A stretch of DNA of 64,000 nt from Paramecium tetraurelia (GCF_000165425.1 NW_001799577.1:1-64000); one strand, 5' to 3'. Shown: positions 24,201 to 37,152, counted from the first letter of the stretch. The notes: generated from the sequence alone by a model not told the origin. Numbers and translations are program-made.

Positions 24201-26642
24201 AAAGTCAATAACAATTTAGTAACAATAGATTCATCAACCTCTTAATTAAAGAATCGTTTATTGTGTATATATCCTTGAAGAATAGGCTATAGGATATTGA
24301 TCCATTTAGTTTTGATTTCAATATTATTTTATTTTTTGGAATGACTATTCATACAATTTTCAGTTACCTTTAACATAATAAAATCATCCTATCCCACAAC
24401 AAAGCAGAAAGCACATTCTTTTCCTCATAATTATCAATTGATTATATTGAAGCACAAGTTCCATTGAGCAACACATATAGAATATGAAATTTTGTTTACA
24501 GAATTAAAGTCTAGGCCATCCAATAAGTTAGTAGTATTCGATTTCTATTTTATCATATTAATTTACTTTTTATTAACTTGTGGTTGGAGCGAAATTAATT
24601 TGAGAGTATTCAAACTATCATCAACTATGTAAACATTATGGATTGTAACCACAGCTCCAATATTCTGATCCTTCTGCCAAACTAGGTCTGTTACTTATTC
24701 ATCACTTCCAAATTTGAAGCTCATTTCAGAACCACTTTACATTAATAGATCTAAGAGGTTATTATCTGAATTTCTGTTTCGACTAAATTTTAAGATGTTC
24801 TCATTCATTGGTTGATAAATTACTACAAAGCCTGATCTCAAAGGTGTCCAAAACATTCGTTACACTTTTAGGTTTAATGACTATTTCATTTAATTTTGTA
24901 ATTTGTCCTTATCTTGTTTATTCAATAATTTTAACATGTCTTCCTCTTGAGGTAGAGTGTCCTCAAATATTATACTATAACTTGACCTATCATCATACAA
25001 CAAAAATAATGGAGGATTAGCCCAACATTCTTAACCTAGAAACATCGAAAATCGAGCAGGATATTCCTTTAGATTATCTGACAATACTCCATTATTAGAC
25101 ATAACAGTACAACATCTATAGGTTGTTTCTATCTTATAACTTAAAAGAAACTGAGTTCTAGGAGCGAAATTCAGAGAGTTAGGTCTCACACTCAATTAGT
25201 GGAAGATAGGGTTTTCTACTAATATCATCTATCTCAAATTAGCAATAGATTTCAAAATTCCTTTGGCTAAACAATACTATTTGATTTCCATAGTGTGTTA
25301 ATCAATGTAATAGAGATATCTTTGAGTTAGTATTCTATTTTTTTCATCTGGGAAAAGTTCTTTAAAGGAATATTAATACTGTTGTGAACACACTGGATAC
25401 TCAGCCAATAGATTAGTATTATCATTAAGCAGAATGATCTAAGTTTTGTATTAATAGAATATCTAGCTTTGAAGAGTTTAATCTGGCAATGTTTTTATGG
25501 TATTAAGACTGATAAAATTGGCATAAGGATGGATTTATATGAATTTAGATAATCCAACATTTGGTAACTGTCTCTAGGCATTGTATTTTAGATCATTTTT
25601 AACCGCTAATAGATTTTAAATTTCTTTAATGCTGCCAAAGAGTTCTTGCTTTTTTGATTTGGATACCTTCTAATCTCTGATCATATCTTAAGGTACAAGT
25701 AATTTGATATTCAATAATTTGATATTTCCATCGTAGAGATAAGCCAAAAATTAATTACAATTAATGGCTCCATTGTAATTAACCCAATGTAAACACAATA
25801 TGCCATTATTGTGGCTCTACTCTAATTAGTAGATGGCTAACAATATATTTCTATCTCCTAAGGTTTTTGCATCGTAGCATAAAATCTATTTTATTAAGAA
25901 CAATCAATATTACCTTTCCATTATCACACCCACATAACAACTTTTAACCATCCTACTAGAAGGAAAGCGATATAATAATATTATTTTCATCTTGTATGCT
26001 TTTTAATTAAGTGTAAGTAGTTTGATTCCACACTCTCAATAATCCATCAGAACATGCACTACATATTTTATAATCAGTAGGATGGCATTTTAGATCATTG
26101 ACGTTAACTCGTTCAGGCAATCTTAATTTACTTAAAATTAATTCCGGTCCATTTGATTTGATTGTGTCGTCAATATTGGCGCAATAAATATTTCGCTAAT
26201 CAATAGCACTGAAGAAGAGAATGCCCTTTTTAAGTAGTAAAATGCAAAACTTACATCCAGATTGCTAACATCAGCATGTTAAATTTCGTATATACCTCTT
26301 CCCTTGGTCTCACCTGACCATATTGATTGATTGAATCCTTGTGCACTATTTCCCAATTACCATATTTCCATTAAGGAAGGTTGAAATGCCAAAATTAAAT
26401 ACCCTTTCCTTCTTGAAGTGATAAGCATGAATGGAGGTTGATTTGGTAATTACTTTGAGATAATATATCTAAGATCAATTATTATTATCTACCTCTCCAA
26501 TACAGTCTGATTGTGCAAATCCAATTCAATCAATTCATTTATTGGGTTTTCTCCTTAGAAACTCGGTTGAGCCAAGTAGATAATGCTGCTTCTCTCGTGA
26601 TTAAAAGTTAATGCAAGTATACTCTCTTAAAGTACTGTTTCC
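21252..26642 (-). CDS. Very large beta-propeller/alpha-solenoid protein with LamG-like insert and C-terminal zinc ribbon
   Basis: About 1,750 residues in one chain after small introns (29 nt near 26,260; 28 nt near 25,900; 22 and 23 nt near 24,580 and 24,370; one near 21,740). The N-terminal third is WD-like propeller (DYKICSACSDGLLRVWNQ, QKLLCGCDNGKI); a second beta-rich part follows (RSGFVVIYQPMNENI). Next is a helical solenoid (HNKRFFNQEVDESIVTKLLL) with the look of coat or IFT proteins. At about 22,600-23,300 a jelly-roll/LamG-like unit reads WRIDEGKG, FTIEMWIKPLQP and FWNHICLSYEQSA. A Gln/Asn-rich linker leads to a C-terminal zinc module with CPNC, CNKC, CLRCKAC and CPYC pairs. I cannot name the family; a membrane-coat or trafficking scaffold is the best guess. 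Two adjacent genes cannot be excluded. Confidence 0.65.
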
Positions 26643-26668
26643 ATTTACTTTTTAATATATAAACAATT
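26643..26668. promoter_or_regulatory. 26-bp bidirectional intergenic region
   Basis: Only 26 A/T-rich bases separate the start codons of two divergent genes (26642 on minus, 26669 on plus). Any promoter must lie here or inside the coding sequences. No motif beyond A/T richness is visible. Confidence 0.6.
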
Positions 26669-29425
26669 AAATGTTGAAATTCATTGAAAAACTTTGTAAT
26701 AGTCTGAGATAGCAGTTAGAGCAAAGTTCTCTGAAGAATGTATGGAATTGAAATTAACAATAGGGTATTTTAGAAACCAATATTGCAAGGTTTGTAAAAG
26801 ATTGTATTCATTACATATTTCATATTCCAATAGAGTACGATATTGAATAATATTTTACACTTACAGAAATCGATAAAACTATGTTCAACATTCAATAATA
26901 TTTGAATTCAATCTAACATAAGAACCACTTTAAGAACATATTTATGAACGAAGGTTTTTAATCAGGAGAATAAAGTTCAAGTGATGAATTTGATTCCATT
27001 ATCAAACCTAAACCTAAAATACATAAGACTCTTTCCCTAGAAGATAAAACAAGTGGCATTCCAAATAATGAAAATGATCTAGCTCAGTTAAATACTCTGC
27101 AGCAGTTACTCTATGAAACCAACCTCAAAGTTACTAAGAGGGATGAGTAAATTTTACAGATGACCACAAACTATTTAAAAGATATTTAACATCTCAAATC
27201 AATGGTAAATATTTCCTCTTATTGAAGTTTTTGAGGTAACTGGAAAATCCAGGAACTGAATTTTATGAGGTTAATTACTTTGATATCAAATAGGCATTGG
27301 AACCTGAATTATAGAATTACATTCAGGAGAAATTTCAATAGCTATAGAAACAATGCTAATAGACAGTTTAAAGATATAAAATTGAATTAACTGCATTAAG
27401 CACTGAGTGTGAATCTCATAAGCGAACTATTTAAGTTTTATTATAAAATAATACCCTGCATTCCATTATTAAAATGCTGTTTCTGATAGAAAAGGATCCA
27501 TATAAGATTTGGAAACAAATATAAGATTAGGTTGGTAACAAGATAATTTTTTAAGTGTTTGAAACTTAAATAGGAGGTTATGGAATCAATTATAGAGAGA
27601 TTGATGAACTTATTTCTAAAAATTCAGCTGGAGGTAGGATGTTTTGCAGATAAAAATAATTATACGAGGAATAATTAAAAATTATGATCGATGATAATAT
27701 CCAAATTATATCCACTTTAAAATAAGACCTATAGAATAAAGAATAGATTATTGAGGAACTTCAGTTATCTAATGAGGAGAACACAATAAAAATTCAGGAA
27801 TAATTTAATGAATAGATAGAGTAGAAACTGAAGGAACAACAACATAATCTGAGTTAAGAATTTGATAGGAAACTGAAAATGCAATAAAAAGAATTGGCAG
27901 ATCCTTAATTAATAAGAAAAATCACTCTAAGGTGTGCTTTTGCAAGATGGGTTAATTTTTCTTAGTTCTATCAGCTTTTTGAATAAGAATAGGATGAAGA
28001 TAGTTTGTATGAATTAAAAATAAGAATCAATCGATTTTTAAAATAGGTCAATGATGAATTTACAATAAAAGATTATGAAAAATTGATTTAAAATTATTAG
28101 TAAGCTCAATATAATATAATAAAAGTGGAACAAGAAAAGAATATTTTTGAATAAAAATGCAAATAGCAATAACTAGAAGTACAGAAGCATAAGAATACAA
28201 TATAAATGTTGTCATAAACAATCCAAGTCCTTAAGTAGGAACTCTAAAATTGTGAATCTACTATAAAATTAATATCAAAGCCTTTTTGTTCAATATTATA
28301 AAGATTAGGGTATCCATCAAAACTGAATTTGCTATCAATTTTAAAAAGCGGGATAAGTTTAGAGTTTTTGCAGAGTGAAGATCCAGAAGTTCAGTCTAGT
28401 TTGATAACATTTTTTTAATTAGCAATTTCATCATAATTAATTCATCAAAGTAATCCAAAGAGAGAAGCTGAAACAATTACTGAGTTTTTTGATGTATTAT
28501 TCTATTGTTAATTTAGATTAGATATGCAATGTCATAGGAGTTGAATGAGGATGCTAACTTATAATCATATCGATTATAGTCCCCTGATGTTCCTCTCATT
28601 TAATTTTAAATCACAGATTAAGCTATCAGTCCAAAAGATCAATTAAATAATTCCTATATTGAAAACAAATTCCAAATTAAAGGAACTCAAAAAACATCAA
28701 ATCACACAAATTAATCTCCAAAATCGAATAGAGTTCAAAATTAGTTTCAATAGATCAATACGCCTAAGATTAGTTAAAAGAGAGATAGATAAATTGAAAG
28801 TTTCGCAGCTAAAAGGGAAAAAAAGAGTTAATAATAATTATTAGATACAACTTCGAGCGGATTTCAGAAATAGGTTGAGAAGGTAAGAAAGAGAGATCAT
28901 CTTATGATACAAGAAATAAATTATGTGGACAAGGGAATTCAAGTTGATTCAGATTATCAATCATCTCGGCACAAAACAAGTCTGAATGTTCAATTTAAGG
29001 ATAATGATCAAAACTCCATTTAATAAGATGTCTTAGTAATATTGAGAGATGAAGTAGATTCAAGGGCTACTTCAGTCACAAAACGAAGAAGTCTTAGCTA
29101 AAACAATAAAAAACAATAATTTAACATTCCTAATTAATTTATTAATAATCAAAATCTAACTCTGTATTAGGCATCCAAATTGAAGACTTAAAATAAAACA
29201 ATTTATTCAGAACAATAACAAATGTAATAAGGTTTAGGCTTTGGGTTTTTACCTACTAGTCCACTTTAGTTTTATTAGGAATTATTTAAGGAAAAATAAA
29301 AATTGCAATTAAAAAATTACACAATAGTCAAGGATTAGGGAGTTAAGATGTAGAATTATTAAAAAAGAAGAATAGAACCAAGTATCGAAGGGAAACACCT
29401 ACAAGTTCCAAGTTATTTAAAATGA
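26669..29425 (+). CDS. Long coiled-coil protein
   Basis: About 895 residues. Introns: 24 nt right after LKN near the start (multiple of three, holding an in-frame TGA), 23 nt near 27,210 and 23 nt near 28,495. Residues of about 150-600 are heptad-like, Gln/Glu/Lys-rich coiled coil (QKLKEQQHNLSQEFDRKLK; EQEKNIFEQKCKQQQLEVQK). The C-terminal 300 residues are Ser/Asn/Gln-rich and probably disordered (KTSNHTNQSPKSN; RATSVTKRRSLSQNN). No enzyme or named domain was seen; the composition fits a cytoskeletal, basal-body or cortical protein. Its stop at 29423 is 21 bp from the stop of the next gene on the other strand. Confidence 0.75.
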
Positions 29426-29446
29426 ATATCTAATAAACTAATATTA

Positions 29447-29737
29447 TCATTTAAAGCTTGGTTAATAGCCATAACTACCAACACTCCATTTACCATACCC
29501 TTTTACTTCAGGTGCTTTTTCAGATATTTTACCATATCTTTATTAATTAAAGTAGGAAGATTCATTTTGTGTTCTTGGATCTCCATTTCCTTGAAAACAG
29601 CCTTTATGAAAATGGAACCTCAACTTTCTGCCCTCTCTTACTAAGATCTCTTGTCCCTTGTAAATATTTTATTTGCAGGCACGACAAGACCACCCATTTC
29701 TGCAAGCTACACCTCCACTGAGTGTCCAATAATCCAT
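29447..29737 (-). CDS. Small Cys-rich putative zinc-binding protein
   Basis: A 96-codon intronless ORF. The N-terminal half has CRNGWSCRACKQ and, about 25 residues on, FHFHKGCF. The CxxC with a later HxxxC is arranged much as in PARP-type or related small zinc fingers. The C-terminal half is Gly/Tyr/Lys-rich (VKGYGKWSVGSYGYQP). I do not recognise an exact family. The ATG at 29737 follows a long A/T tract; the same frame is open further upstream, so a longer product joined to upstream sequence is possible but less likely. Confidence 0.6.
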
Positions 29738-29975
29738 CAAATTATAAATATTAATAATAATAATTTAAAAGTCAATAATGTGTATGAGTGGCCCCTGTAA
29801 TTGATGAAACTATTTAGCATAATCTTTCCATTAGAAATATGTCACGATGCATATATAAATCCCAATAAGTTAGATACCCTTTTTGATTACCATCTACCTC
29901 TTGCATTAATCTTGATTATTAATAAATAATATATACTATCTTGCGAACTGAAAATCAGTTTTTTATTCAAATTGT

Positions 29976-31337
29976 TCAAGATCTGAAAGACTTAAAGTGT
30001 TTGGAGTAGTCGATGTGGATTTCAAAGTTTCGAAAATGACCTTCACGCAATTCTTTGGTTATTCTACTTATAAACACAAACCTTCTAGAATAACACCAGT
30101 TTCGCTGTAATTTATCCAATCGTCTTGATCTTTATCTAATTCCTTGAACAGAGAGTCTCTATCAATTTATAATAAGTTGTGTTTTAACTAGTTCTCAAAA
30201 GCATAATAACTAATTTTGACTCTGCTTGAATTCGGAAAGAGAACGGTAAATATTTGTTCTGGAGTGGCATTAATATATGGAACAACTCTACAACTTGAAA
30301 CGTATTCAGGCTGATCTAATTTATGTAGTAGGGATGGCCAATGAGTGAATAAATGCTTGTATTATGGTTGAGCTGCTTTTTAATAATCTTAATAATTGTA
30401 AAAACTGTAGTATTTTTGAGAATCATTAACGATAATTTTATTTTCAGTTTCTTGTGATTTATGGGGATTTGTTGTTTTATCTTAGATGGATAATAGAGGC
30501 TAAAGATAAGATTAGGCGGTGTTAATTTGTATATAGGTGGAATGGCCACTTTGAAATAATTGGGATGGTTTGACTTCATTTTTCGGAGTAATGTCTTAGA
30601 TTTGAGGAGGAGGCTAGGTGATCTAATTTAAAATGCTTTCGTTTGAAGATTCAGATTGGATGTCATCGTCTTGATTGATATCAATTTCTTAATCCTATAA
30701 TTAATGTTGTGAACTAGTTTTATAATTAACTGCTCTATTGAATTGTTTAGGAATGGTCTAGTTAATTATGGGCTGGTTGATGAAATGCATATTATTAAGA
30801 GACATTAGTTTAGAAATAGGTTTATTCAATGTCTTTAGATTCATTTTGATTTCTATCTGAAAGTACAATTTCTGAAAACTGGACATCATTGACAAATTAA
30901 TTAATTTTACCTAAGTTAATTGTTTTTGGAGATTGCTATTCAACTGGTTTCCATAAATCAGGACAAGATTTCTTTTAACTGTTTTGTAAAGGTTGAAGTT
31001 GCAATTGTTAGACTTTTTACATTCTGTTGGATGTAGGAGATTGACAAGTGAGAACCTTATCGTTTTCTTTGTCTCCCTTTCTTCTAAGGTATTTCCTTAA
31101 ATCAGTTGACAAGTCTTTTAGATTATTGCCCTTTTTATAGTGATTCAATATTGCAATGACATCTTGATTACCTTCTTTAACCATGTTTCTTAATGCTATC
31201 CTATCATCCTTGAAAATTACTAATTTTTAGTAGAATAATTACATGTGCAATTGTCTAGCAAAGTGAGTATTTCTAAGTTGTCTGGTTTTTTAAGGTTCTT
31301 TTAAATGGGTTATGGTGATTTTCCAAATCTAATCCAT
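29976..31337 (-). CDS. EF-hand protein, probably calcium-binding
   Basis: The N-terminal exon (MDQIWKITITHLKEPQKTRQ) is basic and helical (DLSTDLRKYLRRKGDKEND). The middle is low-complexity Gln/Ser/Pro (QITQPPPQIQDITPKNE) and crosses at least two small introns whose edges I could not fix between about 30,690 and 30,930. The C-terminal part is globular: NATPEQIFTVLFPNSSRVK, then a canonical EF-hand loop DKDQDDWINYSE (Asp at 1, 3, 5; Glu at 12), a 29-nt intron, and EELREGHFRNFEIHIDYSK before TGA 29976-29978. Only one complete EF loop is evident. The gene probably encodes a ciliary or cortical calcium-responsive adaptor of about 420 residues; function is inference. Confidence 0.65.
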
Positions 31338-31546
31338 TAAAAAAATTAACTGTTAATTACAAAATTTAATAAAAATTATATTTACATCAAACATTTATTT
31401 ATCAATTTATGAAGGAAATGTATTAAAGGGTTGTTTTCAAAATGGAATCGGAAGTGTTGAGATGATTGCATTATTATCAAAGTTAAATATGAATAAAAAT
31501 GAGATTGTTTGAAAAATTAACTTTTATTATTTGAATTATATATAAA

Positions 31547-34497
31547 ATGAATTTATCAAAACAACAGGAGGAAGCTCCGATCATTTAGAAAGGGATTCAG
31601 CTCACCAAGTAGGATAAAGTAAACAAATGCAGATATTAAATGAATAGATTTATCATTTTGATATGTTATCCTGGGCCTCTGCAGGTGCTACTTTAGTGTC
31701 AATTTGGCAAATAATAATACCGTTTACACTCTTTTCTTTGAATAAACCATAATTGATATTGGGAATCACGAGTATCTTTTTTCTCCTGATCAGCTTGGTG
31801 GTTTTGTATTGGAGTCACAAGGGATACAATTTTTATAAGAAAGTATAGTGTGAAAATTTAAATTTGTAGGATAAGAATGATGAATAAATGCCTCTGTAAG
31901 CTTGGCATATTGAAGGCTTGATCTACGTAATTAGTTTCATTTTAATCGCATTATATGCAAGTTGCTTCTTTGGCATTTTAGAAAACGAAGGATACTCATG
32001 GGCTTTGATGGCAGCTCAAGGAGTTCCAGTGAATACAGCTCAAAAAGAGGCATTTATTATTGTGTTGTCCCAATTGATACTAATTTTAGTGGATCTGGTT
32101 CTTCTGGCCTATTATGCTAAAGTATCATACCATCTAGAATTTTAACCAATGAATTTGCCATCCTTATTGGGTTGGTTTTTGACAATGTACAATTATTGTT
32201 GATTATAAGATTCATCTTTATGTGTTGTATAACGATAGGTGACACCAATTATTTGCCATCCAAGTTAGGTGGGATAGTGGATTAAGAAAGTATGGAGAAA
32301 GCAAAGGGAGCTCACACTTCAATATTTTGGACTTGTTTGATTGGTTTAATATTTTCTTTATTCACGTTGTTTGAACAAAGATCAATACAATAAGAAGTAT
32401 TCCCAAAAGTGAAATTCTATTTCTTACCATTCCTTTTGATCATGGTGGCTAGTGTATTTTTAATATCGAACTCCTTAAATTTCTTGTATGCTTCAAGTCA
32501 GTCAATATAAGAATTGAAGAAGGATTGCAAATCAACAATACAGACCTTCTCCTAAACCTACATAGATTCTATCGGATGTCCAGCAAAATACAAGACAGTG
32601 AATATATAAGGCAGCAATTACTTTGACATGTATTGTTAATAAGATGAGGTTGGTATAGTATGGGAAAATGAAGTGGACAAACCGAATTCTGAAAAAAGGA
32701 ATCAACTAGCTTGTATGAATTTGTCTTGTTGTTATTTAGTAAGTGAAGAAAGAACTCTATTTTATAAGTAATATTTTTTCTATTCAATTTTGACTGCATT
32801 CTTAGGATTCATAGCAGCAGGTCATTGTTTTGATATAGCTCTGCAAGAACCAAATGTAATAAAGGCAGGACCATCAGTCTATTCATAGACCTAATATATT
32901 GTATAGATAGTTCTGGCATTATTTTCAATAATTCTTGGAATATACTTGTCTATCAAATACAATCAGAAAGTGCCAATTAAAATGCCAGAATTTAATTATA
33001 AGGATTAAATCAATTTAGAACCTAAATATTTCACTCATCTAACCCCATTATCCTCAATTCCTTAATGTTAGGAAGTGAGAGATCAACACAATAAAGCATT
33101 CAAAGTCCATTTTGATCATAATGCATGTGCAGGTTAAGCTAAATGTTCTAGAATGGGATTTTATGGTTGTTTAGAATCATAAAATGGAATATTCTAGTTG
33201 CTACCTACATTTCAAGATTAAGAAATAGCAATCTTTGGAAGTCATGCGTATGATCCATATGTCCTTTAATAGGCATTACATGGTGAAGAAGCTGCTGACA
33301 AACTGTGTTTTGAAGGTTTGGAAGGACCTATAAATCAATTGCTGAATTCTAAAGTGTATGTATGTCATCCTCCAGATAAGGAAGCGACTGTCAAGTTTTC
33401 AACAAAGGAAAAGGAAATTATTTTTGAATAAATGATTCAATATTAAGAGGAAGAGTTTGATATAATCAGAACTGTTAAATTGCCTAGACTTTCTCATCAA
33501 AAAAGAAATCATAAGGATCTTGGTGACACAGGAGAAGAGGAAAGTTTAGGATAGTACACAACAGTCACTATAATAGTAAGTGATGCTGAAACATTTGAAC
33601 CACTTGTTGGAGCAACTGTCACTATGTACCAAGATGTGGATAAATGTTAGGAGTTGAATCAAAATTTATATTATCCCATTCGAATAGCTCAAACCAATTC
33701 TACAGGAATGATTAGCATCTACAATGTTTAGATGAAAGACAAAAGACAAACTTTCAATCTTGTTATTAGATAGGATGGCTATATGTTCAATTGCTTAATT
33801 GTACTAACAATAAATTTATATTTAGTCTGATCATCTAAAGCCTTTCAAATAGAATATCTTCCACGTCCCACTAGTGAAATCACTCACTGATCAATAGGAG
33901 ATGAAGGTTCTACTTTGGCATCAGAATCCTAAGTTGAATTTGGAATTGGGTGCCAATGTACTTTTAGACAAGAATCAACAATGTAGTGTTGGCTTTTTCT
34001 TTTCGGAATGCTCCTTCATGAAATTCACTTCTCATCCCAAAAGCCAAAGTCAAGTTTCGAGAGTTATCACTCTAGAGAAGATAATACAATTCACTTACCT
34101 CTTCTTTGTTCGACATATCCCCATCAATTCTGATATTATTGAAGTCGTAAACAATAAGGGGTTATCTCTAGTGGCCAAATTACAAGCAGAACTATAATCA
34201 GAAATAGAGGAGTTTTAGAAAGCGTAACCCAAAGTCTCAATTTATTCAAAGAAGAACCCTTATCCACACATTCATGAGATGCCTCATACTCTGTCGGCTG
34301 AAATCGATACTACTCCTGATTTGCTCGTTTGGCTTTCCTTCTGTATGAATGGCAAAGTTGGCCCTGAATCAAGTGCACCTATCAATCACTTCTGGGAAAA
34401 GAAGGACGAATCCAAATTTTGGTAAAGACACACTGTCCAACCAAACACTATACCAGATTCCTCCATTTGCGATAAAATGTATAAATAATAATCATGA
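31547..34497 (+). CDS. Large multi-pass membrane protein, unknown
   Basis: About 955 residues. A 29-nt intron follows the short N-terminal cytosolic exon (MNLSKQQEEAPIIQKG); others of 23 nt (near 32,190) and 25 nt (near 33,810) keep one frame. About eight hydrophobic segments lie in the first 500 residues, e.g. ILGITSIFFLLISLVVLYW, GLIYVISFILIALYASCFFG and LPFLLIMVASVFLI. Between them is a Cys-containing extracellular-type loop (DSIGCPAKYK...DMYCQQD). The C-terminal half is soluble and includes a beta-sandwich-like stretch, VTIIVSDAETFEPLVGATVT followed by TNSTGMISIYNV, similar to carboxypeptidase-regulatory/Ig-like folds. No transporter or channel signature was recognised. Its stop is 20 bp from that of PNO1. 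Confidence 0.75.
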
Positions 34498-34517
34498 TTA
34501 TGATAAACGAATATAAT

Positions 34518-35293
34518 TCAACTTTTCTCTACATATTTTCTACAGAGAGACTTCAATTAAGAATAGACCTTTCCAGGAGGACTTCCCAAAATCAAAGCAC
34601 AAATTGCATCTCTGGCAGCTTTGATATTAGAATAACTCCCTAGTATATGTATTCTTTAATCTGCTAAAACTATTCTTGTTCTCGTAGCATTTTCAATTGC
34701 AAACTTAGTCTTGCCTTTTTCACCAGAAATACGTCCAATACATCTTGACAAATGATCACCATGTAAGGTCTTAACTAATAACATTACATCACGTAGTACC
34801 ATCTTTAACTTCAAATGATTCCACATACAAATCATCTAATCTCAACAAAGCCACTGAATCATCGATATCAAATCCTAAGAATTATTAAATTCATTACCCA
34901 TCATGAATGCCTTCAAAAAATCGACTCCTCTTTGCAATGAAGTCTTGTCTTCAGTGAATTGAGATGTCTTTATTTCAACACACTTCTTTTTTGTGTTCAT
35001 TCTTATTTACAACTTCATGTTTTCCTTTGCATTTCATTTAAACAAATACCACTATCGTTGTCAATATCTTGTCCCAATTGTTTTTCAATGGAGTTACTCT
35101 ATGAGGAGGCACTGGCACTCTTCTTATCTCTCCCTTTTTATTCTAAATGTTTATTTATTTCTAATACACTCTCCTAATTCTCATTCACTTATTAGAATTG
35201 GATATCTTGCACCTCATTCTAGATTTAATTGATGTCTTCTTCTATTATTTCATTATTTTCTTCGTTAAATTCTTTCTCTTAATCGATGTCCAT
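34518..35293 (-). CDS. PNO1: PNO1/Dim2 KH-domain ribosome assembly factor
   Basis: Dim2/PNO1 (RRP20) binds pre-40S rRNA in nucleolus and cytoplasm and is needed for 18S maturation. Four introns (25, 25, 23, 25 nt) yield a chain matching the family end to end: RRVPVPPHRVTPLKNNW (human RKVPVPSHRYTPLKENW), then ENMKLQIRMNTKKKCVEIKT, GVDFLKAFMMGF, DDSVALLRLDDLYVESFEV, the degenerate KH region HGDHLSRCIGRISGEKGKT, and TRTRIVLADQRIHILGSY, ending at TGA 34518-34520. The acidic Glu/Asn/Gln-rich N-terminus (MDIDQEKEFNEENNE) is normal for the family. About 225 residues. Every intron is required to keep the alignment, so the model is well supported. Confidence 0.94.
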
Positions 35294-35395
35294 ACACTAA
35301 AATTCCCAATTAATTACAATAAAGTTAATTGTATTTATTAATCAAATTACTTAAAATAACCATAAAATACAAATAATATAGCCTATTAAAATATT

Positions 35396-36436
35396 TCAAA
35401 TTGAAAACTCTTTATAACATTTCATACAAAAGTTCGTAATTTAACCTGCTATGCCTCCAATATCACTACTAAACTCCTATTAGCATTTAAGACACTTCTT
35501 CTTCTTTTCCTCAGATATTATTTGGTTCTTCATTTACTTAACATATTGTTAGGCTTTAAATTCAGGTAGCGTCTTCAATTTGTTTTATTCTATAAGTATA
35601 TCTGTCTATTGATTCATCTCTTCCAAAAGAAATTTAACCTATTATTGAAGAGATATTGACTTATTATTCTACACTGAACTGAATTGTTGTTGGGGGTTTT
35701 GTTATTGACTTCTTTGATTATTCTACTCCTCTTAGAATAAAGAAAACAACAGTACATTTTAGTATATATCATTTTCTATCATTATCTTGATACTATTAGG
35801 AAGACTAGAATTCAGTAACACCAATCTATGTAGCGTTTTATTCGGTTTGTAATAAAGTATTTATTGTATATCAACATTTATAACATATTTAAGATTATCA
35901 ACTAAAAGTGCACTCTGTCCAATAGACAAATTTCTTACATCCACCTAATCGCTAACTTATATTCCATTTTCAAGCAGATGGTTACTCAAATTAAGATTTA
36001 TGCTATTTTTCAATAGAATGGTTGCAATTTCTGTAAAACACCACAATCCCATACTCTGGTTGATTGAATTGGTTTTAATCAATTAATTCAACTATGAATA
36101 AGGTGTTCCATCAGCAATAAATTATCCCTTCTTGTTTAGTAATCCGATCATTATTGCATTATACAAACCCTGCAATCCTTATCCAGTTAATTGCATTGTA
36201 CTTTCTGGTATTTGAAGCTTATCAATGATTATCTTTGGTATTGGCACTAGTTATTGCAAGTTGTTTTGATTGTTCTAAAAATATTCAAACCCTTTGCCAA
36301 TATTGTAATTGTTCCCAGCAAAATATCTATTAAAGTCTCTTAATTTCTTTATTACTTCATTTTTGTTTGGTTTGTTCTCTAATTATATTTCCAAGAATTC
36401 CTGAAACTTAGTTAATATGTATTAAGGAGCCAACAT
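35396..36436 (-). CDS. Hypothetical protein with C-terminal four-Cys zinc motif
   Basis: A single intronless frame of 346 codons. The N-terminal 250 residues are largely helical, with blocks such as LTGQGLQGLYNAIMIGLLNK and MGLWCFTEIATILLKNSIN. A Gln-rich stretch follows (QQQNPQQQFSSVQNN), a short coiled coil, and a C-terminal CLKCQQEF...FCMKCYKEF motif, a CxxC-x(~18)-CxxC zinc ribbon. No family recognised. Its start is 22 bp from the stop of the LITAF gene on the same strand. Confidence 0.65.
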
Positions 36437-36458
36437 AATAAATATTATAAATTTAATA

Positions 36459-37091
36459 TCAAGAATTAAAATCAATCAATTTTACTATTCCTATTTCGCA
36501 CCAACAATTAGTGCAGAAGTGATAACAGTCTTTATACGTCTATGCAAATATATTAATTCTTACGTTACAACATACAAAAATAATACCAATCCCAAAAGCA
36601 GGTGACAAAAGGAGACAAAGCAATAATTATGAAAGTCCGATTCTATATTCAACTTGGGAATGTACTTCTTAATTACACCATTTGCATTATAGATACTATG
36701 AGTGCTTCATCTTGGGAATCTATGGCAAATTTTAGCGAGTTGGAAAGCCAGATCCAGGTTAATATGGTCTACTTATAGGCTATGCAATTTATTAGTTATT
36801 TATTTGCTCCACAGCTGATTAGCGGACTTCAGAAACAATTTATTAAGCTACTATTTATTGATACGGAGCTCGTTGTGACCAATGAATTTAAACTTCTTAA
36901 AACTATGGAATTTTGCTCTTATTCATATAGATTCGGGATTCAGGGAGTCTAGTTTTCTCATAAACTGGTATTGAGGCTGTTATCCTATTGTTTTCTTGTT
37001 TCTATTCTGGAGCTTGGATTTGTTCCTACTGCTAAATTTTGATTGGGATGTTTTCTTCTTAATATAATTATGATTTCGTATGAGTTTTCAT
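36459..37091 (-). CDS. LITAF-domain (SIMPLE-like) membrane zinc protein
   Basis: The LITAF domain is a late-endosome/lysosome module in which two zinc half-sites bracket a short hydrophobic helix that dips into the cytosolic leaflet. Here the first half-site is CKWCNQE, the insert is LLLCLLLSPAFGIGIIFVCC, and a 24-nt intron leads to CYHFCTNCWCEIG, which supplies the second CxxC. About 202 residues; the N-terminal 130 are Gln/Pro-rich and disordered (KIQQQEQIQAPEQKQE; RPYQPGSGFP), as in animal LITAF proteins, where PxY motifs recruit ESCRT partners. The domain is at the very C-terminus, as usual. TGA 36459-36461. Confidence 0.85.
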
Positions 37092-37152
37092 AAAAATTAC
37101 AAAAATTTATAAAACAAAATTTTACAAAAATATCAAATAATGGAACATCCCA

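Noticed and set aside
33901-34197. Apparent independent ORF
   Set aside because: It is a fragment between TAG/TAA codons of the large membrane-protein gene 31547-34497, which reads straight through with the ciliate code.
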